From Tachypleus tridentatus (Eukaryota > Arthropoda > Merostomata > Xiphosura > Limulidae), in assembly GCF_004210375.1 (NCBI RefSeq), contig NC_134830.1:65388326-65452325 (forward strand): a stretch of 64,000 nucleotides of DNA, written 5' to 3'. This document shows, in pieces, positions 46,990 to 57,570 of the stretch. The stretch's first letter is position 1. Each line of letters begins with the position of its first letter. The notes under the pieces were generated by a model. The model was given only the letters and a program-made list of their open reading frames with translations. It was not told the origin of the DNA and did no database searches. The position numbers were made by a program, and so were the translations under genes.

Positions 46990-47057
46990 TAAAAAAGAAA
47001 ACCTCCAATTGTATGTCCTATCGTTATTCCCACACCGTAGAACATTTCAACAATGGC
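46990..47057 (-). pseudogene. SLC18B1-like copy 2, exon 5 (one base short)
   Basis: 68 nt, where copy 1 has 69. Encodes AIVEMFYGVGITIGHTIGG then FLF. Splicing to exon 6 in this form gives TAG at the junction. Acceptor TTAAAG and donor GTAAAT are kept. Confidence 0.85.
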
Positions 47058-47098
47058 CTTTAACAATTGAAATATATTATTAATTAAGTTAAGCATTC

Positions 47099-47380
47099 TG
47101 TTTGTTTGTTTGTTTTGGAATTTCGCACAAAGCTATTCGAGGGCTATCTTTGCTAGCCGTCCCTACTTTAGCCGTGTAAGACTAGAGGGAAGGCAGCTAG
47201 TCATCACCACCCACCGCCAACTCTTGAACTACTCTTTTACCAATGAATAGTGGGATTCACCGTCACGTTATAACGCCCCCACGGCTGGGAGGGTGAGCAT
47301 GTCTGGCGCGATGGGGATGCGAACCCGCGACCCTCAGATTACGAGTCGCACGCCTCAACACGTTTGGCCATGCCAGGCCC
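47099..47380 (-). repeat. SINE-A copy at the duplication breakpoint
   Basis: Minus-strand full-length copy from CTGTTTGTTTGTTTGTTTTG to CATGCCAGGCC. It separates transporter copy 2 from segmental duplication copy B. No target duplication is visible. Confidence 0.92.
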
Positions 47381-47751
47381 AAGGAAATTGTGTCTAAAGC
47401 GTGAACAAAAACCAAAAAGTGGATAATCATAAACTCCTGAGGATGTAAAATTTTTAAAGTTTTCAAAATTAAGATTGTGCGAAAATGAATATTTTTCGAA
47501 AGTAAACCAGTGCAATTCATGAAGTAGGCGAGAACTATGAAAAGAAACCATATATTTTGACTTCTGCGATTGTGTTATATGTCAGTTTTTTTCCAATAAG
47601 TTATGTCATTGAGGATTAAGCCTATTATAAGTTTTAATTAGGACTAACAACATCCTACACTTTATTTCTAATGTCATTATTCTGTAATACTGGTGCCAAT
47701 AGTTTGCAGACGTATAGCAAAGGACAACTGTAATCTTCATAGGCTTGTGAA

Positions 47752-47997
47752 TAGGGTGCTCGACCGACAATCTACGGGGCGCGAATTCGAATTGAATTAC
47801 CAAACATACTCGCCCTTTCATCCGTAGGATCGTTGTTATGTAATGATCAATCACACTTTTAGTTGATAAAAATCAGCCCAAGAGTTGGCGGTAAGTAATG
47901 TTTGTTAGTTGCCTTCCCTATAGTATTACACTGCTACATTAGGAACGGCTAGTGCAGATACTCCTGAATAGCTGTGTGTAATATTCAAAACACAAAC
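47752..47997 (+). repeat. SINE-A copy, diverged (partner of 22988)
   Basis: GTGCTCGACCGACAATCTACG, body, and end ATTCAAAACACAAACC. Confidence 0.75.
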
Positions 47998-48639
47998 CAG
48001 CTGTAGTTTTGAAAATATGGAATTTCTTAACCGTGAAGTAGGGACCAAAAATGTGACTCAATTACCAGTACTCTGAAAACTAACACGTGATAAAAAGAAT
48101 TATAATGAAGCGTATACTTTTTTTGTTGACTTCTCTTAGGCCTACTTAATAGAATATTATTTCTTTCTTTCGTCTTTACAATTAATAATAGGGACAGGAT
48201 TTCGCAACGTAAAATTGCAAAATTTTTGTGGTGAATCTTTTGAAAAATTTAAGTATGGATACCATAAAACTTGATAAACTTCTATCAACCAGCTTGATCT
48301 ACAGTAGATTTCACTCACTGAGTGCAAAATAAATTTACTTGACAATTATCAATATGGAAAGAATTAAGGAATTTTTACAGCTTTAATCTAAGGTGATTAT
48401 GGAAACAGTTGAATTCAAAAGGTTGCTTGGATGTTGAAACATTCTTCTCATCGCATTATAGTATTTCTAGTGCTAAAATACGAAAACAGTTCAGTGCTTG
48501 TCTGCAACGGTACATAAAAGTTATACGCAATTCAAACTGTTCCAAGGTAAAGAATGACGTCACACATGATGACAAAGTTTAAATACAATTGATTTAAGTG
48601 TATGTACACTTACTTTCTATTAATTTATCAAGGCTCCTG

Positions 48640-48913
48640 CATGGAGGGGTGGATAAAGCACTGAACTCGTAATCTGAGGGTCGCGGGTTCGAATTCCCGT
48701 CGCACAAAACATGATCGCTCTTTCAAACGAGGGAACGTTACAATGTAAAGATTAATCACATCATTCGTAGGTAAACGAGTAGCTCAAGAGCTGGCGGTGG
48801 GAGATGATGACTAGCTGTCTTCTCTCTGTCTTACGCTGCTAAGCTAGGTACAGTTAGCGCAGAAAGCTCTCTTATAGCTTTGCGAAAAATTCAAAAACAA
48901 ACAAACAAGCAAT
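48640..48913 (+). repeat. SINE-A copy (partner of 23874)
   Basis: GGGGTGGATAAAGCACTGAAC, B box GGTTCGAATTC, end AAAAACAAACAAACAAGC. Confidence 0.85.
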
Positions 48914-49272
48914 TTCTCATAAATATTACAAGAGATATTATGGAAATTATTTGTTCTGATAAATATGAATTAGTACATGGATTTTTTTTAATCGTAAACT
49001 TATAACTTGTCTGACTTACCTATATAAATATTAAGTAAAATTTAAAGATCAGAATGCAGCTATTAATTGGTTTCTTTTTTGTGTTTAAACATAAATCCAC
49101 ACTTTGAGTCACCATGAATATTTTAACCCGATTTAAAGTGTTACAAGACTAAGATTTAGTGCTGATCCCTGAGGAGCTTCTTATGGGTTGCTTTTTATTT
49201 ATATTTTATATTAAAAGTTTATCTTAACTCAGTATATTACGATATCATATAGCCGGAAATTTAGATATTAAT

Positions 49273-50046
49273 TAAATTTTGGTACGTAATCAATTTATAA
49301 TATTTGCCGACAAGATCGATTCACACATTTTTTTTTTCTTAACACAAATATATATTTAATATGCAAGGAAAAAATACAATTTTGCTAACGGTTACTACAA
49401 GTAATTATTCATATACAACAATTTTACAAGCTTACAAACAATATTCAATCACCTATCAGGTCTAAAAATGAATATTTTTTCAACGGTCCACTAGGCGCAA
49501 ATTAAAATTATGTTGATTCACAAATAGAAATCCCCCGCTGTTACAGCGGTAAGTCTACGGATTTACAACGCTAAAATCAGAGGTTTAATTCCCCTTGGTG
49601 GACTCAGCAGATACCTTCATGTGGCTTTTCTACAACAAAAACACACACTGATACACTTCACTTGACGGGAATGTGAACTGACTCTATTCTTGTTTGGCCT
49701 AACGCGGTTTACAAGCTTACTTTACACACAAGAATATAGATATTTAATGTCCTCCTAAAAACTAAAGTCCGAAGTCAATTCTCTGAATTTTTGCGAAATC
49801 TATAAACGTTCCTGGTCAAATATTTGTAGTTTCATATTAGTAACCGTTTATCACAATTATGGCTTCCGAAGGTTACAGTATACTGACTGTCGCTAACCAA
49901 TTATATTTTGATTCTCAGTGCATCGGTTTATATACTTTAAGGCGAGGTTTAAGAAAGCTCAGTTGGCAACAATACTGGCAATCGCTGGTATTTTACATAC
50001 ATTGTGCATTGTTTATTTTCACCCTCGAGAATATTTTACAAATTTA
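49273..50046 (+). repeat. Dispersed ~0.75 kb repeat, copy B
   Basis: The partner of 24781-25560, including the SINE-B at 49533-49646. It contains a 62-codon frame starting MASEGYSILTVANQLYF; this is broken in copy A and absent in copies C and D, so coding is unlikely. Confidence 0.75.
49533..49646 (+). repeat. SINE-B subfamily copy (partner of 25037)
   Basis: CCCCCGCTGTTACAGCGG through AACAAAAACACACAC, nearly identical to the copy at 25.04 kb. Confidence 0.8.
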
Positions 50047-50199
50047 GAAAACAGATAGGACTTGTGCAACACACATTTAACGATATACATTACATGCATT
50101 ATAATGAAACAAACATCGACATTTAAATATATATACAGTACTAAATCGGTTACAATGTCTAACAAAAAATACGTCCTAAAATATCAGAATCATTTCCAC

Positions 50200-50400
50200 T
50201 TTCATAGTGGAGTAAAGTGTACTTTAGTGTTAGTGAGCTCAGAATGTAAATCCGAGGAGCCATGGTTCGTGGCTCACTACAACAAAAACACACTCCTCAC
50301 TTTGGGTCGTGTAAGTGTGGCGGTCAATTCCAACCACATGACAACACGAGGATAACCTAAGTGTTAGCTGTCTTTCGTATATACTTTTACACAAAGATTA
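50200..50400 (+). repeat. SINE-like block with a different head (SINE-C)
   Basis: This block is present only in duplication copy B. TTAGTGAGCTCAGAATGTAA and GGTTCGTGGCTCACTACAAC form a tRNA-like start unlike SINE-A. What follows (GTAAGTGTGGCGGTCAATTCC, then TTAGCTGTCTTTCGTATAT) resembles the SINE-A body. The 97-codon ORF at 50062-50355 spans it and is not called a gene. Confidence 0.5.
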
Positions 50401-50436
50401 TGAATGAATAAACAAAATAGTGGATTCCAAGAGAAG

Positions 50437-50712
50437 GGGGCCCAGGATGGCCAGGAGGTAAAGGCGCTCGACTCTTAGCCCGAGGATCGCGGGTTCGAAT
50501 CCTCGTCGCAACAAACATGCTCGTCCTTTTTGCCGTGTGAGCGTTATAATGTGACGGTTAATCCCATTATTCGTTGGTAGAAGAGTAGCCCAACAGTTGA
50601 CGATAGGTGGTGATGACTATTTGTTTTCCATCTTGTCCGTGTTACAGTGCTAAATTAGGGATTGCAAGCACAGATAGCACTTGTGAAGCTTTGCGCAAAA
50701 TTCAAACCAAAT
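50437..50712 (+). repeat. SINE-A copy (partner of 25779)
   Basis: Head GGGCCCAGGATGGCCAGGAG, B box GGTTCGAATCC, end TTGCGCAAAATTCAAACC. Confidence 0.88.
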
Positions 50713-51166
50713 CAACCAAACCTTTACTTTACATATCTTGCAGACAGAGGTTACAAATAATAAGCCATTATATACCACAAGTAAAGAAATATTAATTCTG
50801 ATTTTAGCAGCTTGCTTTCCTCAAAATGTTATATTTCTAACTTTAAAACAAGAAAAAATAATCATAATCAAGAATTTACTATGGATTATATTTTCCCTAA
50901 GTATCAGAATTAAGCGTACTATTATCTGTTTGCTGCTAAACGCAAAACTACAGTGAGTGGTTTATACATCAGATAATCGGATTATCATCATCGTGATGAA
51001 AAAAGACAGTTTATCAACTAAGGAAAAGCAAATAATGGCAAAGTATGGCGCGCTCGAAAACATCCACGTACAAGATAATGAGTGTTATTTATTACTGATA
51101 TTATTAAATAACCACATTCCATTCTTTATATAATTTTCAGCTAGATTAAAATAAGACGTCACATAG

Positions 51167-51501
51167 ATGTTTTCTGATATTTTTAGAATTGACGTTTATC
51201 CTGATATCAGTTCTTGTTTTCTTGGATTGTTTTTGTTTGTTTCATTGTTATTTTTTGACATTTCAAATAAAACGTTCCAAACATATATAAAAAGGCTGAT
51301 GAGAAGTTATTCTTGCAACATCTTAAAACAGCAAAGAATAACAATGGCTAGAAATTTTAAAATCTTCCATGTAATATTGAGACTACTATTTCATTCTGTT
51401 TTGGATTTTTTAAATCTTCACGAAAAGACTGAAAAACTCGAAAAACAGCTAAATCAGGATCAGTTGTGTTGTACGTTTAATTTCTTACAATGTGGGTCCG
51501 G
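51167..51501 (+). other. Unrecognised open frame running into the assembly gap
   Basis: 112 codons are open in AT-rich DNA before the N run. The N-terminal part has a hydrophobic stretch (SSCFLGLFLFVSLLFF). Near the gap it reads QLNQDQLCCTFNFLQCGS. The C-x-F-N-x-x-x-C spacing is like that of allatostatin-C peptides. There is no dibasic cleavage site just before it, and no splice evidence, so chance is the default reading. Confidence 0.2.
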
Positions 51502-52001
51502 NNNNNNNNNNNNNNNNNNNNNNNNNNNNNNNNNNNNNNNNNNNNNNNNNNNNNNNNNNNNNNNNNNNNNNNNNNNNNNNNNNNNNNNNNNNNNNNNNNN
51601 NNNNNNNNNNNNNNNNNNNNNNNNNNNNNNNNNNNNNNNNNNNNNNNNNNNNNNNNNNNNNNNNNNNNNNNNNNNNNNNNNNNNNNNNNNNNNNNNNNNN
51701 NNNNNNNNNNNNNNNNNNNNNNNNNNNNNNNNNNNNNNNNNNNNNNNNNNNNNNNNNNNNNNNNNNNNNNNNNNNNNNNNNNNNNNNNNNNNNNNNNNNN
51801 NNNNNNNNNNNNNNNNNNNNNNNNNNNNNNNNNNNNNNNNNNNNNNNNNNNNNNNNNNNNNNNNNNNNNNNNNNNNNNNNNNNNNNNNNNNNNNNNNNNN
51901 NNNNNNNNNNNNNNNNNNNNNNNNNNNNNNNNNNNNNNNNNNNNNNNNNNNNNNNNNNNNNNNNNNNNNNNNNNNNNNNNNNNNNNNNNNNNNNNNNNNN
52001 N
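51502..52001. other. Assembly gap, 500 N
   Basis: A run of exactly 500 N, a typical placeholder for an unknown gap size. Frames reported across it are meaningless. Confidence 0.99.
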
Positions 52002-52736
52002 ATGACTAAATGTAGAAGAGAATAAGAATTGCTTATGTAATATAGTCGTATGATTGATGTCAGTTAACATTAGAAGTCGCGTAGGAATATAAATTAAATA
52101 TTAATTAACCAAAAACCTTAGTAAGACACATTTTATGAACATACCATATGTTTAAAACGTACACATTTCAGTTATATAAAGCTACCCAGATTGACAATTT
52201 TAAGAATCGTCAAAAAGAACACGAGAAGTTTTAGATATATTATATCTGGTCTTTTAGGATCTTATCAAATTATTTTCTGACATCGTTTGTTCAATGAACA
52301 GGACCATAAAAATTTCCACTGAACCGAAGAATATGAACAGCTGGTCTCAAACGAAGACTTAACGGCAGTTATGACTTACACACTTTTTGAATACCTTTAA
52401 ATCCTATAGAAAGTTGTTTGTGGTTTTAGAGTAAGTGATGTATTATTATACATCGGAGAAGATAAAAGATTACTCAAAAATTAATAACTTCATAAAAAAA
52501 AATAACAATGTTGAAAGTCGATAGATAAAAACTAAATTAGGTCGTATAGTACAAAAGACAGTTTCAGCCTACCAGCTGCTCTAAGAAATCGGTTATTCAA
52601 ATCTACCAACAATGAAATTAATTGGATAAAATATCAGCTGCCATGAAACAAAACGAAACTAATAGACGTTCAGTACAGACCATTCCACAACAATCTCAAA
52701 TCTCACCTTGCGAAAAACATTTCAATAAAAACACTA

Positions 52737-53306
52737 TTAGAATAAGAAAACTATTGAATTATCAACAAGCTGAAATGTCTTGAATAGTGTAAAAGTGTAG
52801 ACATTGGACAAATAAAGACTAATAAAGTAAATAATGTGGTACTCTTTACTCTTTTGTTCAGACAAACGTAGAAGAAGATAGTTTAGAAAGTACCCACAAA
52901 AATAACCCACCCCTCTTGTGTTGTCCAATACGTTCAAGCCTATAGTGGTGGATTTATGATTTGAGGAATCTTTTTCTGATATACCATAGACTTCTCGTCC
53001 CTCTAGAAGGCAGAATAAATGATACAGCATACATCAGCATAATGTATGATTAACTACTATAAATACCACTGTTTTATATGTACTCTTATGAGGACAGCTA
53101 CTTTGAAGACAACAATATTTCCATTCGCCATGCCTAAGTTGTGCAAGCATGATTTGATTTAAGGAAACTCCTGATATCTCCTTTGCTACCACAATCTGGG
53201 ATCTCAATTCTTTTTTGTATTCTGTGCATTCATGGTTGTTATTCAGGAAAAGATGACACAATCCGTTGTTAGACACAACACTTAATAATGTTGCTAGCCA
53301 GAACAT
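52737..53306 (-). other. Long nearly open minus-strand stretch, function unknown
   Basis: About 190 codons on one frame with a single stop: MFWLATLLSVVSNNGL ... VVNHTLC, stop, Cys, then MLYHLFCLLEGREVYGISEK and TTIGLNVLDNTRGVGYFCG. One stop in that length is unusual for DNA this AT-rich. It is Cys-rich in its first half. I do not recognise the protein; it could be a decayed exon or transposon part. Confidence 0.3.
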
Positions 53307-55597
53307 ATTATGAAATTGTTAGAAGCTTATACTAATTTTAATAAAGCTAAAACTCTGAATTCATGTTCTTCCTGAAATATATAAACCATTAAAAAGTAAT
53401 AGTACTGCGTTTCAATTACTAACGTCACGTGCACATACCAATTATAGTATATTTTCGTTCTTTTTATTACCAGAACATTATAAATCCATTTCAGGTGAAG
53501 TACTAAATAAATGTTACTTTTTCTAAAAAGATGTGACTAAGATGTTTATTTGTCCATTAACTACTTTATGCAACTGGTTTGTGGCTATGAAATTAATAAT
53601 AAATTAGAAAACTCCATACATGATGACATGAGACTAAAGCTGAATATGTGTTTAGTAATAAACTGAAAGAATCATTTAACCTTCTGCGTGTCACCTTGAA
53701 ACGAAAAGACATTATAGCAATTCTCTGTCCAATTATACCAGTCATTTTAAACAAAAGTCCAAAAGCTGCCTCAAAATATACCATTGAATGAAAATGTGAT
53801 CCGCAACAAAATAGTCCAGAAAGTTACTTCACTTTTCTAGAATCAGAGCAAATCGTAAAAGCATTTAAAGTAATATATCTAAACTCTACGACAAGTACAA
53901 AAACTAAACAAAAATCAGTACTCTTCTTGCGTGATGATATGAAGTCAAATAAGTGTAATCCAAATGTAGCGCTTCTTTGTAGAAGCTCAAAGCGAATCGA
54001 ATATAGAGATTAATGAAGCCAATTTCTAATGTTCATGAGCTAAGTATTTATACAAAAAATTTTTCATGCAAATACTTATATGCAAATTTCATAAAATTTA
54101 GGTTACAATTTTTCCGTACACATTATGAGATATTTTAATGAAGTATTTTTATTAAAGATTAAATATCGAGGATGTTTTCTTTAATGTCCAAGTGTGAAAC
54201 TATTTTCACGTTATGATTAATAAATACTCTGCACCTAAAAATCTCAAGTGTTTACCTGTCTAATCTCTAAAATTTCGGAGATACATTTCAAACGTTTGTC
54301 ATCAATAAAACATCATATTTTGTCTGTTATAGTTTCTCTACCCCAACAAGAAAGGGTTTGTCAATTTAACCGACCTCGTAACGACCATAAAACAAGGAAA
54401 TAAATATAACTTGTGCTTTTTCGTTCTAAAATAACGATAGAATGGAAATCGAAAAGAGAATATTTGGTCTCAGAAAAATATTCCCGTATTTATACTAAAT
54501 TCTTCTTTTTAACCGAATAACATTTTATCCTTTTTACTTTTTCCTGTTTTTAAATTATTAAAGCAAGTTTGTGCAGCATGGGACTGATTGCTATTCAGAA
54601 GTTGGATATAAATCTAACAAAATATTCTTAAGAATATAGAAAGATGAAATGTGTTTGTTTGCTCCCCTTTTCTTCTGAGACAATTGTGGTAATATGAAGT
54701 AAAATTTACATGTGAACATTATGAGATATGGAGAATGTCGAAAGAAGGAAATTGAACTTAAATCAATTTGTATTTTCTGAAGTGTATTGGTTATTTACTC
54801 CCAACTTATGAAATAAACCTCAAACAATCTTGAAAGGTTGACACATTAAACAATGTAGAATATTTTTAAGGGATTCAGAGTTAAAGTTGTTTGTTTCTTT
54901 CTCAAAGAACCATGTTTTCCACATGGTCAGTGAGATATTGTGTGTTCACGATTTGGACTGCTTCAAAATCTTTATTTGTTGGTAGATGGAAAGCAAACTG
55001 CGAAGATCGTTTATGAACAAACTTTGCTACGATTTAAATATTTTTAGATTAAACTTATGACCAAGTTATTTCTTTAATATATGTGATTGCTGATGAACTA
55101 GCGTTGTTTAAATTGAGTTTATACATTCTCTCTCAGTTAAATTGAAAATTGTGTCTGCAGCATCATATTTCTTAAAGAATACCACATTAATAACAGATAG
55201 AACAAACTTGCGATATTTTATATTTTAATATTATAGGTTGTTAACTAGATGGTCTACAGTTTAATTTCATTGTTTAAAACCAGGACAAAATTAGTTTACC
55301 TGAAGTTTAAGCTAGTAAGTCCATTAGAAACGCTACGCCGATATAATCTCACTGTTAACTGTAACAATATCCTCAACACTACAGGTTTTAGTAGTGAGAT
55401 TGTTTTCACCAGCACTAAAAATCTTTCAATACTAATTACAGTTTATTTTTTATCTTTATATATATTTTAATTACTTTTTAAGTAATAAAACGATACAATA
55501 AGACATTGTATTAAAATAATAAAATAAACAAAAGTAAGTCTATTTTATCGGTTTATCTGTGACTTTTAGGAATTTTTAGTATAGTGTGTATGTGTTT
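53307..55597. other. Intergenic stretch, nothing identified
   Basis: AT-rich. The 63-codon minus frame at 53593-53784 (MVYFEAAFGLLFKMTGIIG) is on the same strand as the open stretch at 53.3 kb but in no known family. Confidence 0.4.
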
Positions 55598-55695
55598 GTT
55601 TTCTTATAGCAAAACCTCATGGGACTATTTGGTGAGCCCACCGAGTGGAATAAAGTCCCTGATTTTATCGTTGTGAATTTTTAGACTCAGTTTAC
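55598..55695 (-). repeat. SINE-B subfamily copy, diverged
   Basis: Minus-strand reading of the 25.04 kb subfamily: GCAAAACCTCATGGGACTA, GAGCCCACCGAGTGGAATA, CCCTGATTTTATCGTTGTG. Confidence 0.65.
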
Positions 55696-56469
55696 GGCCA
55701 GCGTTAATTATCTTTAACAACGTATTCTTACACATATGTTCAAATTAACTGGGATATCTAATTTTGGGCTACAACACAGAAATGCTTCGCCGTTGGTCAT
55801 TTAGTTATTTCTATGTTTTTTAGCATAGTTCATCCTTTTGTATATGTGGGGAAACTGACCTAGCAAGAACTCCATATGAAAACAACAACTTCAGAATGAA
55901 TAAAAATGAGGGAGTGAACCAGTCTAAGAGAACCAAACAATATATACTTACTCACATAGGATCAGATATCCAGAGTGCTCTTGCAACTCTCGTCGTCCAT
56001 CCAGCGCATTAGCAAGTATGGGAGAGAAATTTTCTGAGGTATTTCTCAATTTCTACTTGGCATCGATAGAACTAATTAAAAGAAATCTAAAGAATTCTTT
56101 AGTGACACCTCTAGTGAGAAAGTTCAGACATATAAGGGAGTGTAAGACGATATAATTCTGAATAGTATAAGATAAGGTCAACGTAGACCAGATCAGATTG
56201 ATTGCATGCTACACTTTAAATGCATGTAAGAGTGAAAACATAAGGTATATTTTACTTCATAATATTTATATGATTAACATTTTTAATTAATTAAGTAGAA
56301 CAAAAATAAATCATCATTTTAATACAATTATAATTTAATTTAATTATTTAATACAATACTTATAATAAAACATTTTGACACGAAATTGTTATTTTTTGAA
56401 ATACACGTTTTATATATACTACACGCAATAATTAGTTTGATTTATTTGATGTGTTTTGAATAAACGCCT

Positions 56470-57570
56470 GATTCACAGCTGAACACCATAAAAGACATCA
56501 CAAGAAAAGAAATTAATTCTATAAAAAACTTGAAACAAGTCAACAACATCAAAATTTTTGAAGCAGAACAAAGCTATGTTTTTGTTATAATGAACACAAA
56601 AGAATACATTCAAAAAATGAACATCATCTTATCAGATACAAATAAATTCAAACTTATAAACACAACTCTAACAAAAACACATGAAACCCAATAAAACAAA
56701 ATACTTCAACAAATTAAAAACAACACAAGTGAGAAAATCTTTATTCTTACCTTCGAGAAACCGACTCACGCACACCACAATTATACAAAATTGATAAACC
56801 CAATTGTACTTTACGACCTATAATGTCGACCAATGAATTGTTTATCAACAATCTCGGTAAATATATATTGTTGGCATTTTTTATATATGTAGCATCAGGT
56901 AGCTCCTTTTTCAAAGACACTTTGAACTTTAATTATATTCTTAATCAAATAAACCATTAAACTTTAATAGCGAGTGTTTGATATAATCTCACTTTTCTCA
57001 GAAGTTCCAACCTCTGAAGTATACTAGATAGCTTTAGAAATTAATATCCAAAATCCCAACCCATTGATACTCTTCCCCAGCAACCAATTAGCATCGTCGA
57101 TAGATTTCACTTCAACCAAAACTACCTATGTTCAATAACCAAAACTACCTACAAATAAATGACCTAAGTATGGGGAATCCCGTGTCACCAGTTTTAGCCA
57201 ACATTTATATGACGCAGATTAAATCACAAGAGTTTAATTTAGCTCTACCCATTCACTACAATATCCGTACAGAAATGTTGATTATACAATTGCTGAATTC
57301 ATATCTACAGAACACAGACTTTGTTTTTCAACCATGTTAACTCAATACACCCCAACATTAAGTTCATTTGTGAATATGAAATCTAAGAACCAACCAGTCT
57401 TTTTAACCTCAAGATAACTAGAAACGATACAACATTAAAAACAGAAATGCACAGAAAAATCACCCATACTGGATTATACATTCTGTGAGCCTGAGTGAAA
57501 CAAAACACTCAACATATTACAAAACCAAATAACCACAGCAACAAAACTATGCTCACACGATTGTGGTTTG
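56470..57570 (+). mobile_element. Penelope-like retroelement remnant
   Basis: In order, over several frames: a FVIMNTKEYIQKMN block (N-terminal RT region), LINPIVLYDL, a MFNNQNYLQINDLSMGNPVS and PVLANIYM block (the xGSPLSPVLANIYM motif, here GNPVS), then SIHPNIKFICEYEI, LKITRNDTTLKTEMHRK and THTGLYI. These are hallmark blocks of Penelope-type RT. The catalytic YxDD segment is not recognisable and the frame is broken many times. No GIY-YIG domain was seen. Confidence 0.8.

Larger units (their letters stand above)
41709..47057 (-). pseudogene. SLC18B1-like: SLC18B1-like MFS transporter, copy 2 (exons 5-12)
   Basis: Exons in transcription order are 47057-46990, 46436-46349, 46087-45948, 44550-44452, 43852-43761, 43074-42985, 41970-41896 and 41802-41709. 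All but the first keep consensus-type splice sites and matching phases. Exons 6-12 join to 226 open codons, roughly the C-terminal half (spans 6 to 12) of a family whose members are about 450 residues. Exon 5 has lost one base, which creates a stop at the junction with exon 6, and motif C reads GHTIGG instead of GPxxGG. Exons 1-4 are absent: a SINE-A and a segmental duplication lie upstream. No terminal exon was found. I infer a 5'-truncated pseudogene with an unusually intact second half. Confidence 0.85.
47383..50961 (+). repeat. Segmental duplication, copy B
   Basis: It matches 22612-26290 in direct orientation. It lacks the SINE-A of copy A at the AGATATTAATT site and has an extra ~200-300 bp block at 50.1-50.43 kb. 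Its left end abuts the SINE-A at 47099-47380. Confidence 0.92.

Noticed and set aside
47263..47551. Two minus-strand ORFs (85 and 70 codons)
   Set aside because: They read through the reverse of the SINE-A at 47099-47380.
49859..50047. 62-codon ORF MASEGYSILT... as a small conserved gene
   Set aside because: The duplicate at 25366 has an in-frame TGA, and copies C and D of the repeat have no corresponding frame.
50996..51100. Short frame MKKDSLSTKEKQIMAKYG as a coding exon
   Set aside because: It looks protein-like but is short, has no recognised family and no clear splice sites.
51477..52070. Long ORFs across 51.5-52.0 kb
   Set aside because: They consist of the run of N and carry no information.
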